A stretch of 64,000 bases of DNA from Hymenolepis diminuta (Eukaryota > Platyhelminthes > Cestoda > Cyclophyllidea > Hymenolepididae), in NCBI GenBank assembly GCA_900708905.1, contig CAADRB010000055.1, positions 523,067 to 587,066 on the forward strand, given 5' to 3'. Within the stretch, counting starts at the first letter, position 1; every line of letters starts with the position of its first letter. Under the pieces are notes generated by a model. The model did not search any database, was not told the origin of the DNA, and saw only the letters and a list, made by a program, of their open reading frames with translations. Below are positions 55,601 to 64,000 of this stretch, piece by piece. Position numbers and translations under genes: made by a program.

Positions 55601-58600
55601 AATCAGTGACCGAGTTCCTCTTCGTCTATTTCAAGTCTAAATTAATTTAACGTTCTACAACTATACAAATAAACCACAAAACACGAGGAATAAATTGAAT
55701 TTGGAGCAAACTATGGAGATCAATATAGAGGAAGAAAAACTACTTGCCCTCCCAGAATCCTGTGTAGTATGCTCATACCATGGTCCACCATCTTCACGTT
55801 GATAATGCAGAATAAAATAGGGCATATATTCCGCAACCTAAAAGACACAACAAAGATAAATATAAATTTAACCATTGGAATCACTAAAAACAATTAAATA
55901 TAGTTAAATTTCGCTAGTGTATTTGGGGTGGTCGAAGGGAAGGTTTTTCCGACAGTGCCGGAGAATGACATTTCTGACCCTCGTTTAAGTCTGTAGTTTG
56001 TATAAACAATGTGCACGTAACGCTTAGAAACGGTATATTTTGATCTTAAAAGTTGTGTTCCTAGCTTAGAGAGAGAGAAAAGAGAGGAGTTGATATTTAC
56101 AATATGCATTAAAACGATTCCAACTTGAAGCGGATGCAATTTATGACACAATCAAGGGGGACTTAATCTTGGACAATCTAATCAGTGTGCGTGACAAAGT
56201 TTGATAAGTTTCGAATATCGATTTTTAACAAACTCGCAAGCAACCGACATCACACTATGACTTCAAACAGTTCTTTCCAATCTTTCGGTGATTAATTAGT
56301 TGGAAATTCTTCAATCTTGTAATGGATGCAAAAGGATGCAATAACAATTAAGTGGTAAGCAAAGTTGAATTGTGGTTGATCCGACAATGACAACAACATA
56401 ATCAGATGTTACTAGAATGATCTGACAAAACTTATTAGGTCATAATTCAAATAGAACCCATATCGAGATTAGTTCGGCAACCGGTTTGAGGATTTGGCAA
56501 CCGTATATCAACCACATGAAAACGTGCATACGGTAGGTCTGTAGTAAACAGATACCCGTATTCATTAGAACAAGTCTCGTAAACAGAACCACATCAGACC
56601 TAACCCAAACACTAGTATAATGAGTTTCAAGGGTTCGAGGGTTTCCGGAGCATTTGCTCTGCTAGTGCAATTGTTTATGATATTTCCCCATGTTTTTGGG
56701 AATGCTTTGTTCTCTTTATGAGAAAGGAAACGTGTGTACGCGGTGGCCTCAAATCCAGTCCAGGGTGAGGAATTTTGGCCGAAAAATAAGACCGACCAGA
56801 CACTCTGATTTATTGTCCTCAGGACACTAGTGCCTGAAGTCGCGTGAATACTTCAGGCCAGTGAAGCCATTTCTTCTCACTAATAAAATTAGCTACACTA
56901 GGAGACAAACAGGAAATTAATAACTTCAGATAATGAGCACAAATGTGAGGGAGGAGTTATTAAACACAAATTAAATTTATTGACTGTTAACGCGTTGCTA
57001 TAGACACAGAATGGAAGGTGTTAATGGATCTCCTACTTTTTTAAAGCATTGTTCCTGTCTCGGACGAGTAAGACAGCGAAAAGTGCGATAAGTGAATTCT
57101 GAGTAGGAGTAGGGTCAAAACTATGTAACAAGGACTGCCATCAATTTTGGAGATTGCGCATCCACGCCCAAATGTAATCTATAGCGTCATGAAATAGCTT
57201 AAAACTTCACCCTGGCCAAAACCATAACAATTTTAAGAAACGTACAAACAATAACTGAAACTATTTAACTAACGAGATTGAAACACACTTTGGAGAATGA
57301 ATGTGGATAGTTTCTTAACTTATAACCAGCCATGAAAGTCAGCCAAATTCCAAAGTTAGATTAAAACGTTTTTCATGCCTTACTGAATGCATACGTTAAA
57401 GCTGCAAATGTGAGTAACTGTGAAACCAAAGCAAACCTTCGCCATCACAAATATACATTATTGGTTTCTCACACTTGTAAGAAAATTTTACCTCTAGTTC
57501 AAATGGTGATTTTCAAATGAGGAGACTTCCATGACCCCTAACCTAGAGTAAGGAGAGATGTTTATATGACTTTGAGAAATCGATCTTTTTGTTTTAGGTA
57601 ATTTCCAGTAACAAATTTAATTTTTATTATAAAACAGCACTTGTTCAATGGAACAAAGACGCTATTTGACTTGAAATGGATTAACCTGTAACTCAATGAA
57701 ACCCCACTGAAAACAATGACTGAATTTCCCTGAAACAAATTGTGAAACATCCCACCTTTCTCACGGATAATAAACTAACAAATATCAGTTAAAAAATACA
57801 AATATTGTTTATTTTATTCTACCTCACATCAAGAGTTAAGTCAATCGAATACCAACAGGAATTCCAAATTTTTTATTCTATTGAAAGTATAAGTGGGGTT
57901 GAAAAATACACCAGAAAAATAATGAAAAAATAAGAAAGATAAAACGTACATTTCCATCACCACGACCAGTGGTAAATATTGTACAGATAATGTTGAGTTG
58001 GGAAAAATCCACTTGAATCCACTCGTTCATAGACGCCTGAACGGTACTATTCGGACACCAGGCTTGGCCACTTGTCTGATCCTTGCCAGCATACAAGCTG
58101 CCAAGTCTAAAGCGATCAAAACATGTCCAGCTAATACCAATGAAACTGAGAGCTCTAGTTGAGTGGTCAAATTTGCTGACAAATGGATTAACACATGGAG
58201 AATGATGTGAGACAATAGAAATAAACTTACCTAGCATGGAAGGGTCGAAATTCGGGCAAGTTTTGCCGAACACTGCTTGCGCTGAAAGCAGCATCCGGAA
58301 CTTTGGCCGGCGTATCCATCAGTCGACTGTCACATGCCCTTTCATCGCTTGGGCCTCGTCGAACAACTACAGGAATAAAAAGGAGAATAAAGTAAAAATC
58401 ATACGTTAAAATGGACAGTCATAATATCAAATGCCCCTTTATAATTCGACACCCCTACATTTTTTACTCACCCAAGAAGGAGTTTCACAGTGTGCTGAGT
58501 CAGATTTCAAGTCAGTGTGACATTTAAAAATTAGCTTTGGCTCCCAGAAGAATAACACGCATTCCTAGTTAACAGGATCTCGTAGTCTCCAAATTGATTA

Positions 58601-60042
58601 AACAAAAACAAGCAGATTTGGGGACTGCTGGTGTTCTAGTGTAGCGTCAAAAAACAGGCGAACGAAAACATTTACAAACTCGAATGGTGAAAGTATTAAA
58701 TTAATGGGGAGGTAGGTTAATTTCGGTATGATTAATAATTGTGTGCCAAAATTAGAGGGAATGACTCAGTTCGGATGTGCAAAAGGAGACAAACAAGGTC
58801 TGCTTGAGGCGGCATTTAGTTTTCCAGCTGACGTATTGATATTGTCGTTATCAGTTATGCGACTTCGACATCTGACACAAATATGCACGAAGTTATTATC
58901 GATTTGATTGATTTCAGTAGAGTTCGGGGAAGGAATGGTTACGTGAACTTTGCAAAAATCGATTGTGCGCAATATTGAGAAACGGAGCGCAAATTTTTTG
59001 CGAGGTCAAATGCGAACGCGGATTACAGAAAACATGTGAACAACCGAAAAGACGGTTTGTCACAATGTCTTTTAAAGCCATCACTAATATGCGCAACGTC
59101 AAACATATAGCTGGCTAACCTCTCCACTGAATTTTTTAAAAATATACTACAGACAGGAAATAGACTGCGGTGATAATAAGAGTTTATTAATTTGATTAGC
59201 GTGGTCGTCATTTCGGACTGGGGAAAACCCAGGTCAGCAAACGATCGAATAGAGGAGATCGAAAGATTTGTTTATAGTATTTCAGATGGTTTTAGTTTAA
59301 CAAAAAGGTGCTAAAAGGATTAGGACTTGATCTCTACCTCTTTATTCTGATCAGATATATCAATAGCACCGCGCTTCTTGACGACTCGTAATAGGGGGGA
59401 AAGGCGACTTAATGCAGAAATAGATCAGCAGGTCAAATTCTGGGCAGACTACTGGTCATAAAAATCGGCGAATATCCAGAGAAGGCGAAAATAAATCAGA
59501 CTGTCCAATACCGCCGTGAACAATAAATAGTCAGGCAATCAAAATGGGAAACGCGTATGATAAGCGAAAATCGATAATATATGTTTTATAAAGGTAGACT
59601 CGAAATGGCAATTCTGCGGTTCACACTGAGGTCTCCGAACTGATTAAACACCGAGGAAGCAGTGACAACATTCGGTGAGAATTAAGACCGCTATAGTATA
59701 CAGATGAGTAGATTAAGCTACTTAGCGAAGGCCTGGTGAAAAATACTTGGCGACACAGGACGTCAATCAATGGCACTCATGGAAACTAAGTTTCGCGTGT
59801 GAATACGGTAAAGGCACGTTAGAAGAAAAAAATGCAATTTAGCTGAAAGATGGTTGTGAGACTATTCAGTAGACTCACTACAGTTCACAAGAAAAGAGTG
59901 AGAATTTTAAGTAAAAGGTGAGTTCACTATAAAGACAAAGAATTCTTTCAACAAAAACTAACTCACCTTCGACCGGTCGAGAAAACTTGACTAGAAATAT
60001 ACTGGTCAATAGGAGAGACAAATAAATCCGCGAGAAATGCAT
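46421..60042 (-). CDS. DDR: Discoidin domain receptor-like protein, apparently lacking the kinase domain (12 exons, 1,090 aa)
   Basis: Single-pass receptor of the discoidin domain receptor family, whose known members bind collagen at the cell surface. Joined minus-strand exons are 60042-59967, 58366-58231, 58106-57950, 55837-55748, 55522-55372, 55294-55028, 54911-54546, 54478-54272, 51885-51447, 48951-48848, 48162-47129 and 46666-46421. All splice phases agree and the frame is open for 3,273 nt including the stop. Order: signal peptide (about 1-25); discoidin domain bounded by C37 and C200, with WCP at 87-89 and WIQVDF at 100-105; DS-like domain 204-414 with GGLGKL at 247-252 and WLLISEVQFIS at 404-414; extracellular juxtamembrane 415-519; transmembrane helix about 520-544; cytoplasmic tail 545-1090. 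Vertebrate DDRs continue into a tyrosine kinase; here TAA at 46421 ends the frame after a proline-rich tail. Family assignment is strong. Orthology and the true 3' end are inferred; an alternative splice to a kinase exon outside the window cannot be excluded. Confidence 0.88.
46667..47128 (-). other. Intron 11 of the DDR-like gene
   Basis: Donor ACG/GTAAGT, acceptor TTCTCTAG. Ordinary AT-rich intron; no feature seen. Confidence 0.65.
47129..48162 (-). CDS. DDR: DDR-like exon 11: long low-complexity cytoplasmic tail
   Basis: The largest exon, 1,034 nt with no stop, after acceptor TTTTACAG. It starts GRNFASLAGGDIAAL, then a QQQQ run. An acidic block (about residues 751-770, Glu/Asp rich) lies at 47846-47905 and is followed by RRR. 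A basic block, KRKRATRHRRQR (836-847, 47615-47650), resembles a nuclear localisation signal. The remainder is Ser/Gly/Asn-rich and ends SAVPHT. No kinase motifs. Donor ACG followed by GTAAGT; phase 0 out. Confidence 0.82.
48163..48847 (-). other. Intron 10 of the DDR-like gene
   Basis: Donor CCAG/GTGAGT, acceptor TTTTACAG. Short open frames on both strands near 48.48-48.73 kb mirror each other and show no family resemblance. Nothing else noted. Confidence 0.65.
48848..48951 (-). CDS. DDR: DDR-like exon 10: cytoplasmic tail
   Basis: Acceptor TCTTGTAG; its first base completes a glycine codon split with exon 9. Codes about 34 residues including AMYATGAPPLQV and FSAADGCPTGLPSP. No domain recognised. 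Support comes from strong splice sites and phase agreement on both sides. Donor CCAG followed by GTGAGT; phase 1 out. Confidence 0.75.
48952..51446 (-). other. Intron 9 of the DDR-like gene, with C-tract and GC-rich insert
   Basis: Contains a GC-richer stretch at about 49.12-49.43 kb that includes a tRNA-like piece near 49.38 kb. A cytosine tract at 50242-50258 is G-rich on the transcribed-sense strand. No exon recognised. Confidence 0.65.
50242..50258 (+). repeat. Cytosine homopolymer tract
   Basis: Ten C, one T, then six C; on the gene's sense strand this is a G-tract inside intron 9. Confidence 0.8.
51447..51885 (-). CDS. DDR: DDR-like exon 9: transmembrane helix and start of cytoplasmic tail
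   Basis: Acceptor CTTTCAG. After a glycine-rich linker the segment FIIVIVVSLLLSIFCVVLVF (residues 521-540) is an unmistakable membrane helix. It is followed by a basic stop-transfer stretch with R545, H, R and KK. The rest is Ser/Thr/Gly/Gln-rich cytoplasmic tail. Donor ACTGG followed by GTGAGT; phase 2 out. Confidence 0.88.
51886..54271 (-). other. Intron 8 of the DDR-like gene, with repeat-like and CpG-rich inserts
   Basis: Contains a tRNA-like SINE fragment (about 52190-52256), a CpG-rich stretch at 53.02-53.42 kb and an imperfect inverted repeat around TGTGTCCGA (53055-53077 against 53255-53277). No exon recognised. Confidence 0.65.
52190..52256 (+). repeat. SINE-like fragment inside intron 8
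   Basis: GTGAAATGGTAAACTTGCAC, then GGAGGTCTTGAATTC and CTATTGGTACACACC, have the A-box/B-box spacing of the copy at 45.2 kb (GTGGTTAACGTG, GGGGTCACAAGAG, TCATCGGTGTGCATCC). It is more diverged. Confidence 0.38.
54272..54478 (-). CDS. DDR: DDR-like exon 8: extracellular juxtamembrane region
   Basis: Acceptor CTCTTCAG. Residues 415-483, serine/proline rich, then acidic (DIGIDNPEIRYPGIFDS, FPFDEIQPG). It corresponds in position to the poorly conserved extracellular juxtamembrane stalk of DDRs. Donor AATA followed by GTGAGT; phase 1 out. Intron 7 ahead of it is only 67 bases. Confidence 0.82.
54546..54911 (-). CDS. DDR: DDR-like exon 7: second half of DS-like domain
   Basis: Acceptor GATTTAG. 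Residues 293-414, from LRNFSRLLIFTYESS to WLLISEVQFIS, which corresponds to the WLLFSEISFIS end of the vertebrate DS-like domain. Potential N-glycosylation at N295 and N315. Donor TCTG followed by GTGGGT; phase 1 out. Confidence 0.88.
55028..55294 (-). CDS. DDR: DDR-like exon 6: first half of DS-like domain
   Basis: Acceptor TTATAG. Eighty-nine codons, beginning DGITEYVA (compare DGLLSYTAP in vertebrate DDRs) and including APGGLGKLVDNA, FVGWERSRSG and VRIDFKFDN, all recognisable landmarks of the second extracellular DDR domain. N261-V-T is a potential N-glycosylation site. Donor AATC followed by GTAAGG; phase 1 out. Confidence 0.88.
55372..55522 (-). CDS. DDR: DDR-like exon 5: end of discoidin domain
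   Basis: Acceptor TGTCTAG. Codes residues 154-203, from VIQSNIDPRN through PVVIARRIRIYPYSA to VCLRFALKGC, the classic C-terminal strands of an F5/8 type C domain, closing at C200. Donor CCTG followed by GTAACC; phase 1 out. Confidence 0.9.
55748..55837 (-). CDS. DDR: DDR-like exon 4: discoidin domain (GC donor)
   Basis: Thirty codons after a TTTTAG acceptor. They include VAEYMPYFILHYQREDG and PWYEHTTQDSGR and match the YKINYSRDG..W strand region of DDRs. The exon must end in phase 0 to join exon 5, which places the donor at GGGAGG followed by GCAAGT, a GC-AG intron. The nearest GT, four bases on, would shift the frame. Confidence 0.82.
55838..57949 (-). other. Intron 3 of the DDR-like gene, with a hairpin
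   Basis: Donor GTACGT, acceptor TTTTAG. It contains an inverted repeat with 9-base arms (GCCTGAAGT at 56832-56840, ACTTCAGGC at 56850-56858) around a 9-base loop. The pairing continues outward (CACT/AGTG) after a small bulge. No further coding exon seen. Confidence 0.65.
57950..58106 (-). CDS. DDR: DDR-like exon 3: discoidin domain core
   Basis: Acceptor CGCTTTAG; the first base completes R71. Codes LGSLYAGKDQTSGQAWCP and NEWIQVDFSQLNIICTIFTT, the core discoidin strands (family pattern: WCP, then a QVDL-type strand, then a GxQGR loop). It ends GRGDGN at residues 118-123, so an RGD tripeptide sits where vertebrate DDRs have GRHAGG. Donor AAT followed by GTACGT; phase 0 out. Several other AGs lie upstream, but only this one restores the frame. 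Confidence 0.86.
58231..58366 (-). CDS. DDR: DDR-like exon 2: start of discoidin domain
   Basis: Follows a CCTGTAG acceptor. Codes residues 26-70 plus part of 71, including RACDSRLMD and VPDAAFSASS, which correspond to the start of the DDR discoidin domain (first cysteine, then the ITASS strand). Donor is AG followed by GTAAGT; phase 2 out. An overlapping open frame in this region is the wrong phase. Confidence 0.85.
58367..59966 (-). other. Intron 1 of the DDR-like gene
   Basis: Donor GTGAGT, acceptor CCTGTAG. The stretch 58.9-59.7 kb has more CpG than flanking introns. No additional exon or recognisable repeat seen. Confidence 0.7.
59967..60042 (-). CDS. DDR: DDR-like exon 1: start codon and signal peptide
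   Basis: ATG at 60042 opens a 25-codon segment with a basic start (HFSR) followed by the hydrophobic run IYLSLLLTSIFLV, a typical signal peptide core. The exon ends GAAG followed by GTGAGT and leaves phase 1. The start was chosen because it is the ATG directly ahead of the hydrophobic core and its donor is in phase with exon 2. Confidence 0.82.
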
Positions 60043-60269
60043 TGTAAATAGACAAGAAGCAGGTAATTCCTAATAAGTGATGTAGAGAAGATTGGCCACT
60101 ACTGGTGTGGTAGCATAATCCACATATGACGGTTGATCACAACTGGACGATTTAACGCAGAGATAGAGAAACGCCTGACCGAAGAGAACGAGTACGCTAA
60201 ATAAACGCAATATCTAGTAGTTTTCTGATCATTTCGTGGTTAGCGCTGACCGCGTGAGTTTGTGTCAGT

Positions 60270-60400
60270 AGCCAACCAATCAGAGTGGCAAGATTGATGG
60301 AGCGCTGTTTACATTGGGTAATCTGATTGGCTTAACAAGCTAACCAATGGAGCACTTACATTCCGCCGTTATGGTGTGAATACCACGCCTATTGGCTAAA
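60270..60400 (-). promoter_or_regulatory. Probable promoter of the DDR-like gene: cluster of CCAAT boxes
   Basis: Five CCAAT pentamers in either orientation lie within 120 bases, about 230-350 bases upstream of the start codon: CCAAT at 60276-60280 and 60344-60348, and ATTGG at 60313-60317, 60326-60330 and 60391-60395. Two sit in the ideal CCAATCAG/CTGATTGG context of the NF-Y factor. The stretch is also GC-richer than its surroundings. Promoter function is inferred from motif density and position. No transcription start can be fixed from sequence. Confidence 0.5.
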
Positions 60401-60459
60401 TGTCTGTCTGAGGAGCATACATTCGCACTTAACCCTAAGATTGACGTTTGATTACATAA

Positions 60460-63400
60460 TGCTAATATAAAAAATCTACTTATGATTTATGATTTTACAA
60501 CAGGCTTGGATTAAAAAGGTCAAAGCCAATTAATCACTACTGATTTGACTAATTATGGGATTCATTTCAATTTCAGATTTATTCAGTTATAGGGTATATA
60601 CAAAGTCGGAAAAGAATTCCATTAGGGTTAAAATCCTACAATTTTGTGTTGTAAAATTTTAGTCACAGTATTGCTTTGTCAGAACTATGCCAGTCAATGA
60701 CATTAATGTGGACTTTGATAAGAGGAAATCTTTGAACTTCTAAAACGGAAGTTATTTGCATAAAGGAAATAAAACACTATCTTCTGCACCAGCTGAACCA
60801 GATATATCGATTTTCTATATTATTCTTTCGCTAAATTCTTCACGTGAGATTGATAAGGTCAAAATCGGTCGAGGTTTTAGCTAGTTATAAATAAAGTTTA
60901 TTTTTATAATTGAGTTAGAGTAGACCTATCCTATTTATATCTGTAAAAATGAGCTAATTTCTTACCTTTTAGAAAAAATTAAATGCAGACATTAGCTATA
61001 AAATTCTGAGTTCTTTTACATGAGATAGAGAAGTATCCTGAATGTGTTAAGGACAGAAAAATGTTCGTATTCTGTCATTCTCTTATTTGAAAAATATATA
61101 GCTCTAAGCTTGAAATTCTTATACTTAAAGAGTATTTTAAATAAGTTCACTTGAACAATTAAATAAAAGCAGTTAAAGTTGTGCTTTTATTTTCTAGTTT
61201 ATTATCATTTATTTTAGTTAATTTTACTCATGAGCGTTCTGATAGAATACATTTATTCGAAGAAAGTTCGAGTTCTTTAGTACTTTATAAGCCAACAAAG
61301 CCGAAATGTTGTCAATGTTTTATTGTGGATAAATTTCTATCACTACTGTTTGACATGTAATGGTGACACACCTCTGATATATATGTCCATCAAAACATAC
61401 AAAGCGAGTTCAAGATACACCGTCGCATACTTATCAGAATGACCAATCCTGTAAATCATCAGTGGGATGATAGAATACTAGCTTCCTCATTATGATACGT
61501 CCGTCAAGTCAGAGGTCACGAGGTATACGCTCATCAATTCCCATCCTGTGATGTGAATGACCAAATGCACTTTCTAATTGTGGCCAACAAGAGAAGTGGA
61601 AGAATGTGTTTTTCGTAAGAGCAACCCCAAGATGCCTACTCTACCCAAGCGATTTGTTAATAGCACTTTCCTTAATATGGTTTGAAATTTCCTCTACCGT
61701 AGAAAAACCGGGATTATTTCCTTAAGGTTCGGAAAAAGATTCTTCAGCAGTCTTGGGAATTGAGCAAAATAAAAAGTGGCTATCTTGAATGATAAGAGAG
61801 AAAAGTACTATGTTTCGATATCCTTTACCCTCGGTTTAAGTGTTTTTGAGGGCTTGAATTTGAGTTTTATTTAACACGCCTGAGATAAAAGAACCTTTTG
61901 TGTTCAATGCCCTGAGTTTCCACTTGAGTCCATCGTCTCTCTCAGTTTACTTCTTTCCATCTGCAGTTATTTTTCCCTTGAAACATAATTTTCTGCACAG
62001 TTGAGTTGCAACCATCAAAGGTAATATAAGAGGATGTTGATGCTTTTATTGATTAATTTTACGGTCGAGCGCGTCATAAACATCCCTCCAAGGGCTTCCT
62101 CTGTCCTTATTGAAGGATACTGTAATAAACATTTTTAAACTGAAATTAGAGTGCTCGAACAGCAGCTGTAATCATACTGGCTTGCAAATTGTTGGTGTTG
62201 AATAGAGTTGAATGCTTTTTTCATCTTTTAAGTGTTGTATAAGAATTTGTGGGCATGTTAACTGCATACTGAGGCATACCAGGGCTATTGCAGCTCAGAT
62301 TTTGAAAGAATAATTGAGAAGACTTGAATTTCAAATGACAGTCTCTCTTTCCTTCACTAAGAAAGTAAAACTGTTGGCGTATAAACTAGATAAATGGGAT
62401 TGTTTGGTGGCTTCATTCCCCAGTATTAGCATCAAGAAACAATAACTGAAGAGTCGAGTGCCTGATGAACGAATTCCGTTAATAGAATTTAATGAATTTT
62501 ATTCAGATATTCGAAATATTCCATTCCTATTACAATGATACGCCCCGTTAGTTAAAAATGAGAAGATTATCTTTTCGGCGTTCTAATTTGGACGCAATTA
62601 TGAATTTTTTCCAGACTAACGAAGTGGAGAGAGGATTAAAGCATTTAGGACTACAAATATCACCCCACACATATGATAATGATGATTAAAAACTATTGAA
62701 ATTCGATTAATTAACGGTGGTAGGGTTATAGATATGACAGGCATCCAGGAAATGAGCAAAATAAAAAGTAATACCTAAACCTTTAATGAAGGGAAGTAAG
62801 TGAGCGTGAATTGTTTGAGACATTTAAGAGCGTTTTGAGTGGTTAAGGCTTGATTTTGAAAATAATTGAAATAGTGTTACACTAGATTTCTCAAATTACC
62901 GCAAAAATTAATCTGTAGCTTCATATTAGCTTACTCAAGGGTCAATTCAACTTTCCTTGAAAGCAAAAGGAGGTTCACATACATTTGGATTTCCTCTAGT
63001 TTAATAGATCAGGTGGTAACTTTAATCCTAAATTTGTAGCTGTCATGTTATAATTTGCTATAAGCTATCATTTGCAGCTATAATAACGTTCATGTCCCAT
63101 TTAATTAGTGCCAATACTCGAGAACATATTACTTATTATTACGGTATCAAGATGTGGGGCTTAGATGTCAAATGCTGTAATCTTTAACTCTTCTTCTGTT
63201 ACTAGCTGAAAAAATCTGAAATTCTATACTCTGAAAACTGATTCTTCAGGATTTTCTTTCCACGACCGCCAGGGTCATTTGCTCTTCTCACGAGCTTACA
63301 CGGCCACTTGGATCTTATTTCAGCCCCCAGTTTTGCAAAAACACACTACTTAGAATGAATGTTGAAACTCATTCTCAGAAATAAATATGCGAGTTCTCAC

Positions 63401-64000
63401 AAATTAGCTCACTTAATCAGGTGCTAAATATATTTTGCTGTGAGATCCACTGCTGTTCAAGTGGTCTTTGTTCAAGTTTGCACGTCGTCGTGACCTTATT
63501 TTTGGACTCTGACATATGGTACTGCTGTAGTGTTATTGTTGGCAGGTTCAACAGAGGTTCACCGGTCAGGTGGAGCTAAATTACAAAAGCTCACCAGATG
63601 GTTGTTGAAAATTAAAAATATCGCATAGTTTGACTGTAGTAGAAAAAATGATTCGGTTTGTACTTTATTTAGCCTCGGCGTCTAAATGAATGATCACCTC
63701 AGCGGACGATGAGTTCAAGAAATAACGAAATAAATTCATTAAAGAAAAATAAGGAATGAATCTAGACTGATCAATTAAAGTTTTATCAAATAAACTATTT
63801 AGAAAGAAGATATGTGATTGTTAGATTAAAGTTCTAAATGTCGAGGTTGTAACTAAAGCCGTTGGTCATTTCGTTTCACAGGGCGTTCTAAAATTTATGA
63901 ATTTTCATTTTTAACTTATTTGGAGGACTTTAAAAGAACTACGACTATCCTATCATTTTGGTGAAATTTGGACAAATTCATCTGAAAGGAAGATTTCGTT
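60460..64000. other. Intergenic upstream of the DDR-like gene
   Basis: AT-rich; apart from the SINE-like fragment near 61.5 kb no gene, RNA or mobile element was recognised. Confidence 0.5.
61497..61555 (+). repeat. SINE-like fragment, same family
   Basis: ACGTCCGTCAAGTCAGAGGT, then CACGAGG and CGCTCATC, align with ACGTCTTCTAAGTCAGGGGT, CACAAGAG and TACTCATC of the copy at 45.2 kb. The stretch from about 61,340 to 61,570 is less AT-rich than its surroundings and may all be repeat. Confidence 0.42.

Noticed and set aside
55740..55747. GT donor at 55743-55742 for exon 4
   Set aside because: It adds four bases and breaks the frame into the well-conserved exon 5; the GC donor keeps it.
57878..58294. 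138-codon minus-strand open frame read as one exon
   Set aside because: It runs through the 124-base intron 2 and past the donor of exon 3. Family alignment and splice phases support two separate exons.
1..64000. CRISPR arrays, operons, ribosome binding sites and rRNA genes
   Set aside because: The window is intron-bearing eukaryotic DNA; no spaced direct-repeat array or rRNA sequence was seen.

Overview
This is a window of eukaryotic, AT-rich (roughly two-thirds A+T by eye), gene-poor animal DNA. It holds one convincing multi-exon protein gene, two decayed copies of one Tc1/mariner-like DNA transposon, several tRNA-related short repeats and long stretches without recognisable genes. The gene encodes a receptor of a metazoan-specific family. 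Its splice acceptors end in varied -TAG/-CAG forms without the uniform TTTTCAG of nematodes. I think a flatworm (for example a tapeworm) or another invertebrate with large intergenic spaces is most likely, but the species is an inference.

Layout: 1-12,189 is AT-rich intergenic DNA with a protein-like but broken stretch near 6.46-7.81 kb. 12,190-13,282 is a mariner-like element on the minus strand. 13,283-27,299 is intergenic, with a short SINE-like repeat near 21.5 kb and a GC/CpG-richer island at 24.49-24.83 kb. 27,300-28,590 is a second, longer copy of the same mariner-like element on the plus strand. 28,591-45,130 is intergenic with several palindromes. 45.13-45.79 kb is repeat-like. 46,421-60,042 (minus strand) is the gene. 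A cluster of five CCAAT/ATTGG boxes at 60,276-60,395 lies just upstream of it and looks like its promoter. 60,460-64,000 is intergenic with another SINE-like fragment.

The gene is a discoidin domain receptor (DDR)-type protein. I reconstructed 12 coding exons with consistent splice phases from ATG at 60,042 to TAA at 46,421, giving 1,090 residues. The order is signal peptide, discoidin (F5/8 type C) domain, DS-like domain, extracellular juxtamembrane segment, one transmembrane helix and a cytoplasmic tail of about 546 residues. The tail is low-complexity, with an acidic block, a basic NLS-like block and a proline-rich C-terminus. The tyrosine kinase domain that defines vertebrate DDRs is not present: the frame reaches a stop, and I see no kinase motifs in the 46 kb downstream. 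This apparently kinase-less DDR is the most interesting observation. One of its introns appears to be of the rare GC-AG type.

The two mariner copies share the same frameshifts and the same G-rich insertion in the transposase region. They therefore descend from an already broken parent that was mobilised in trans.
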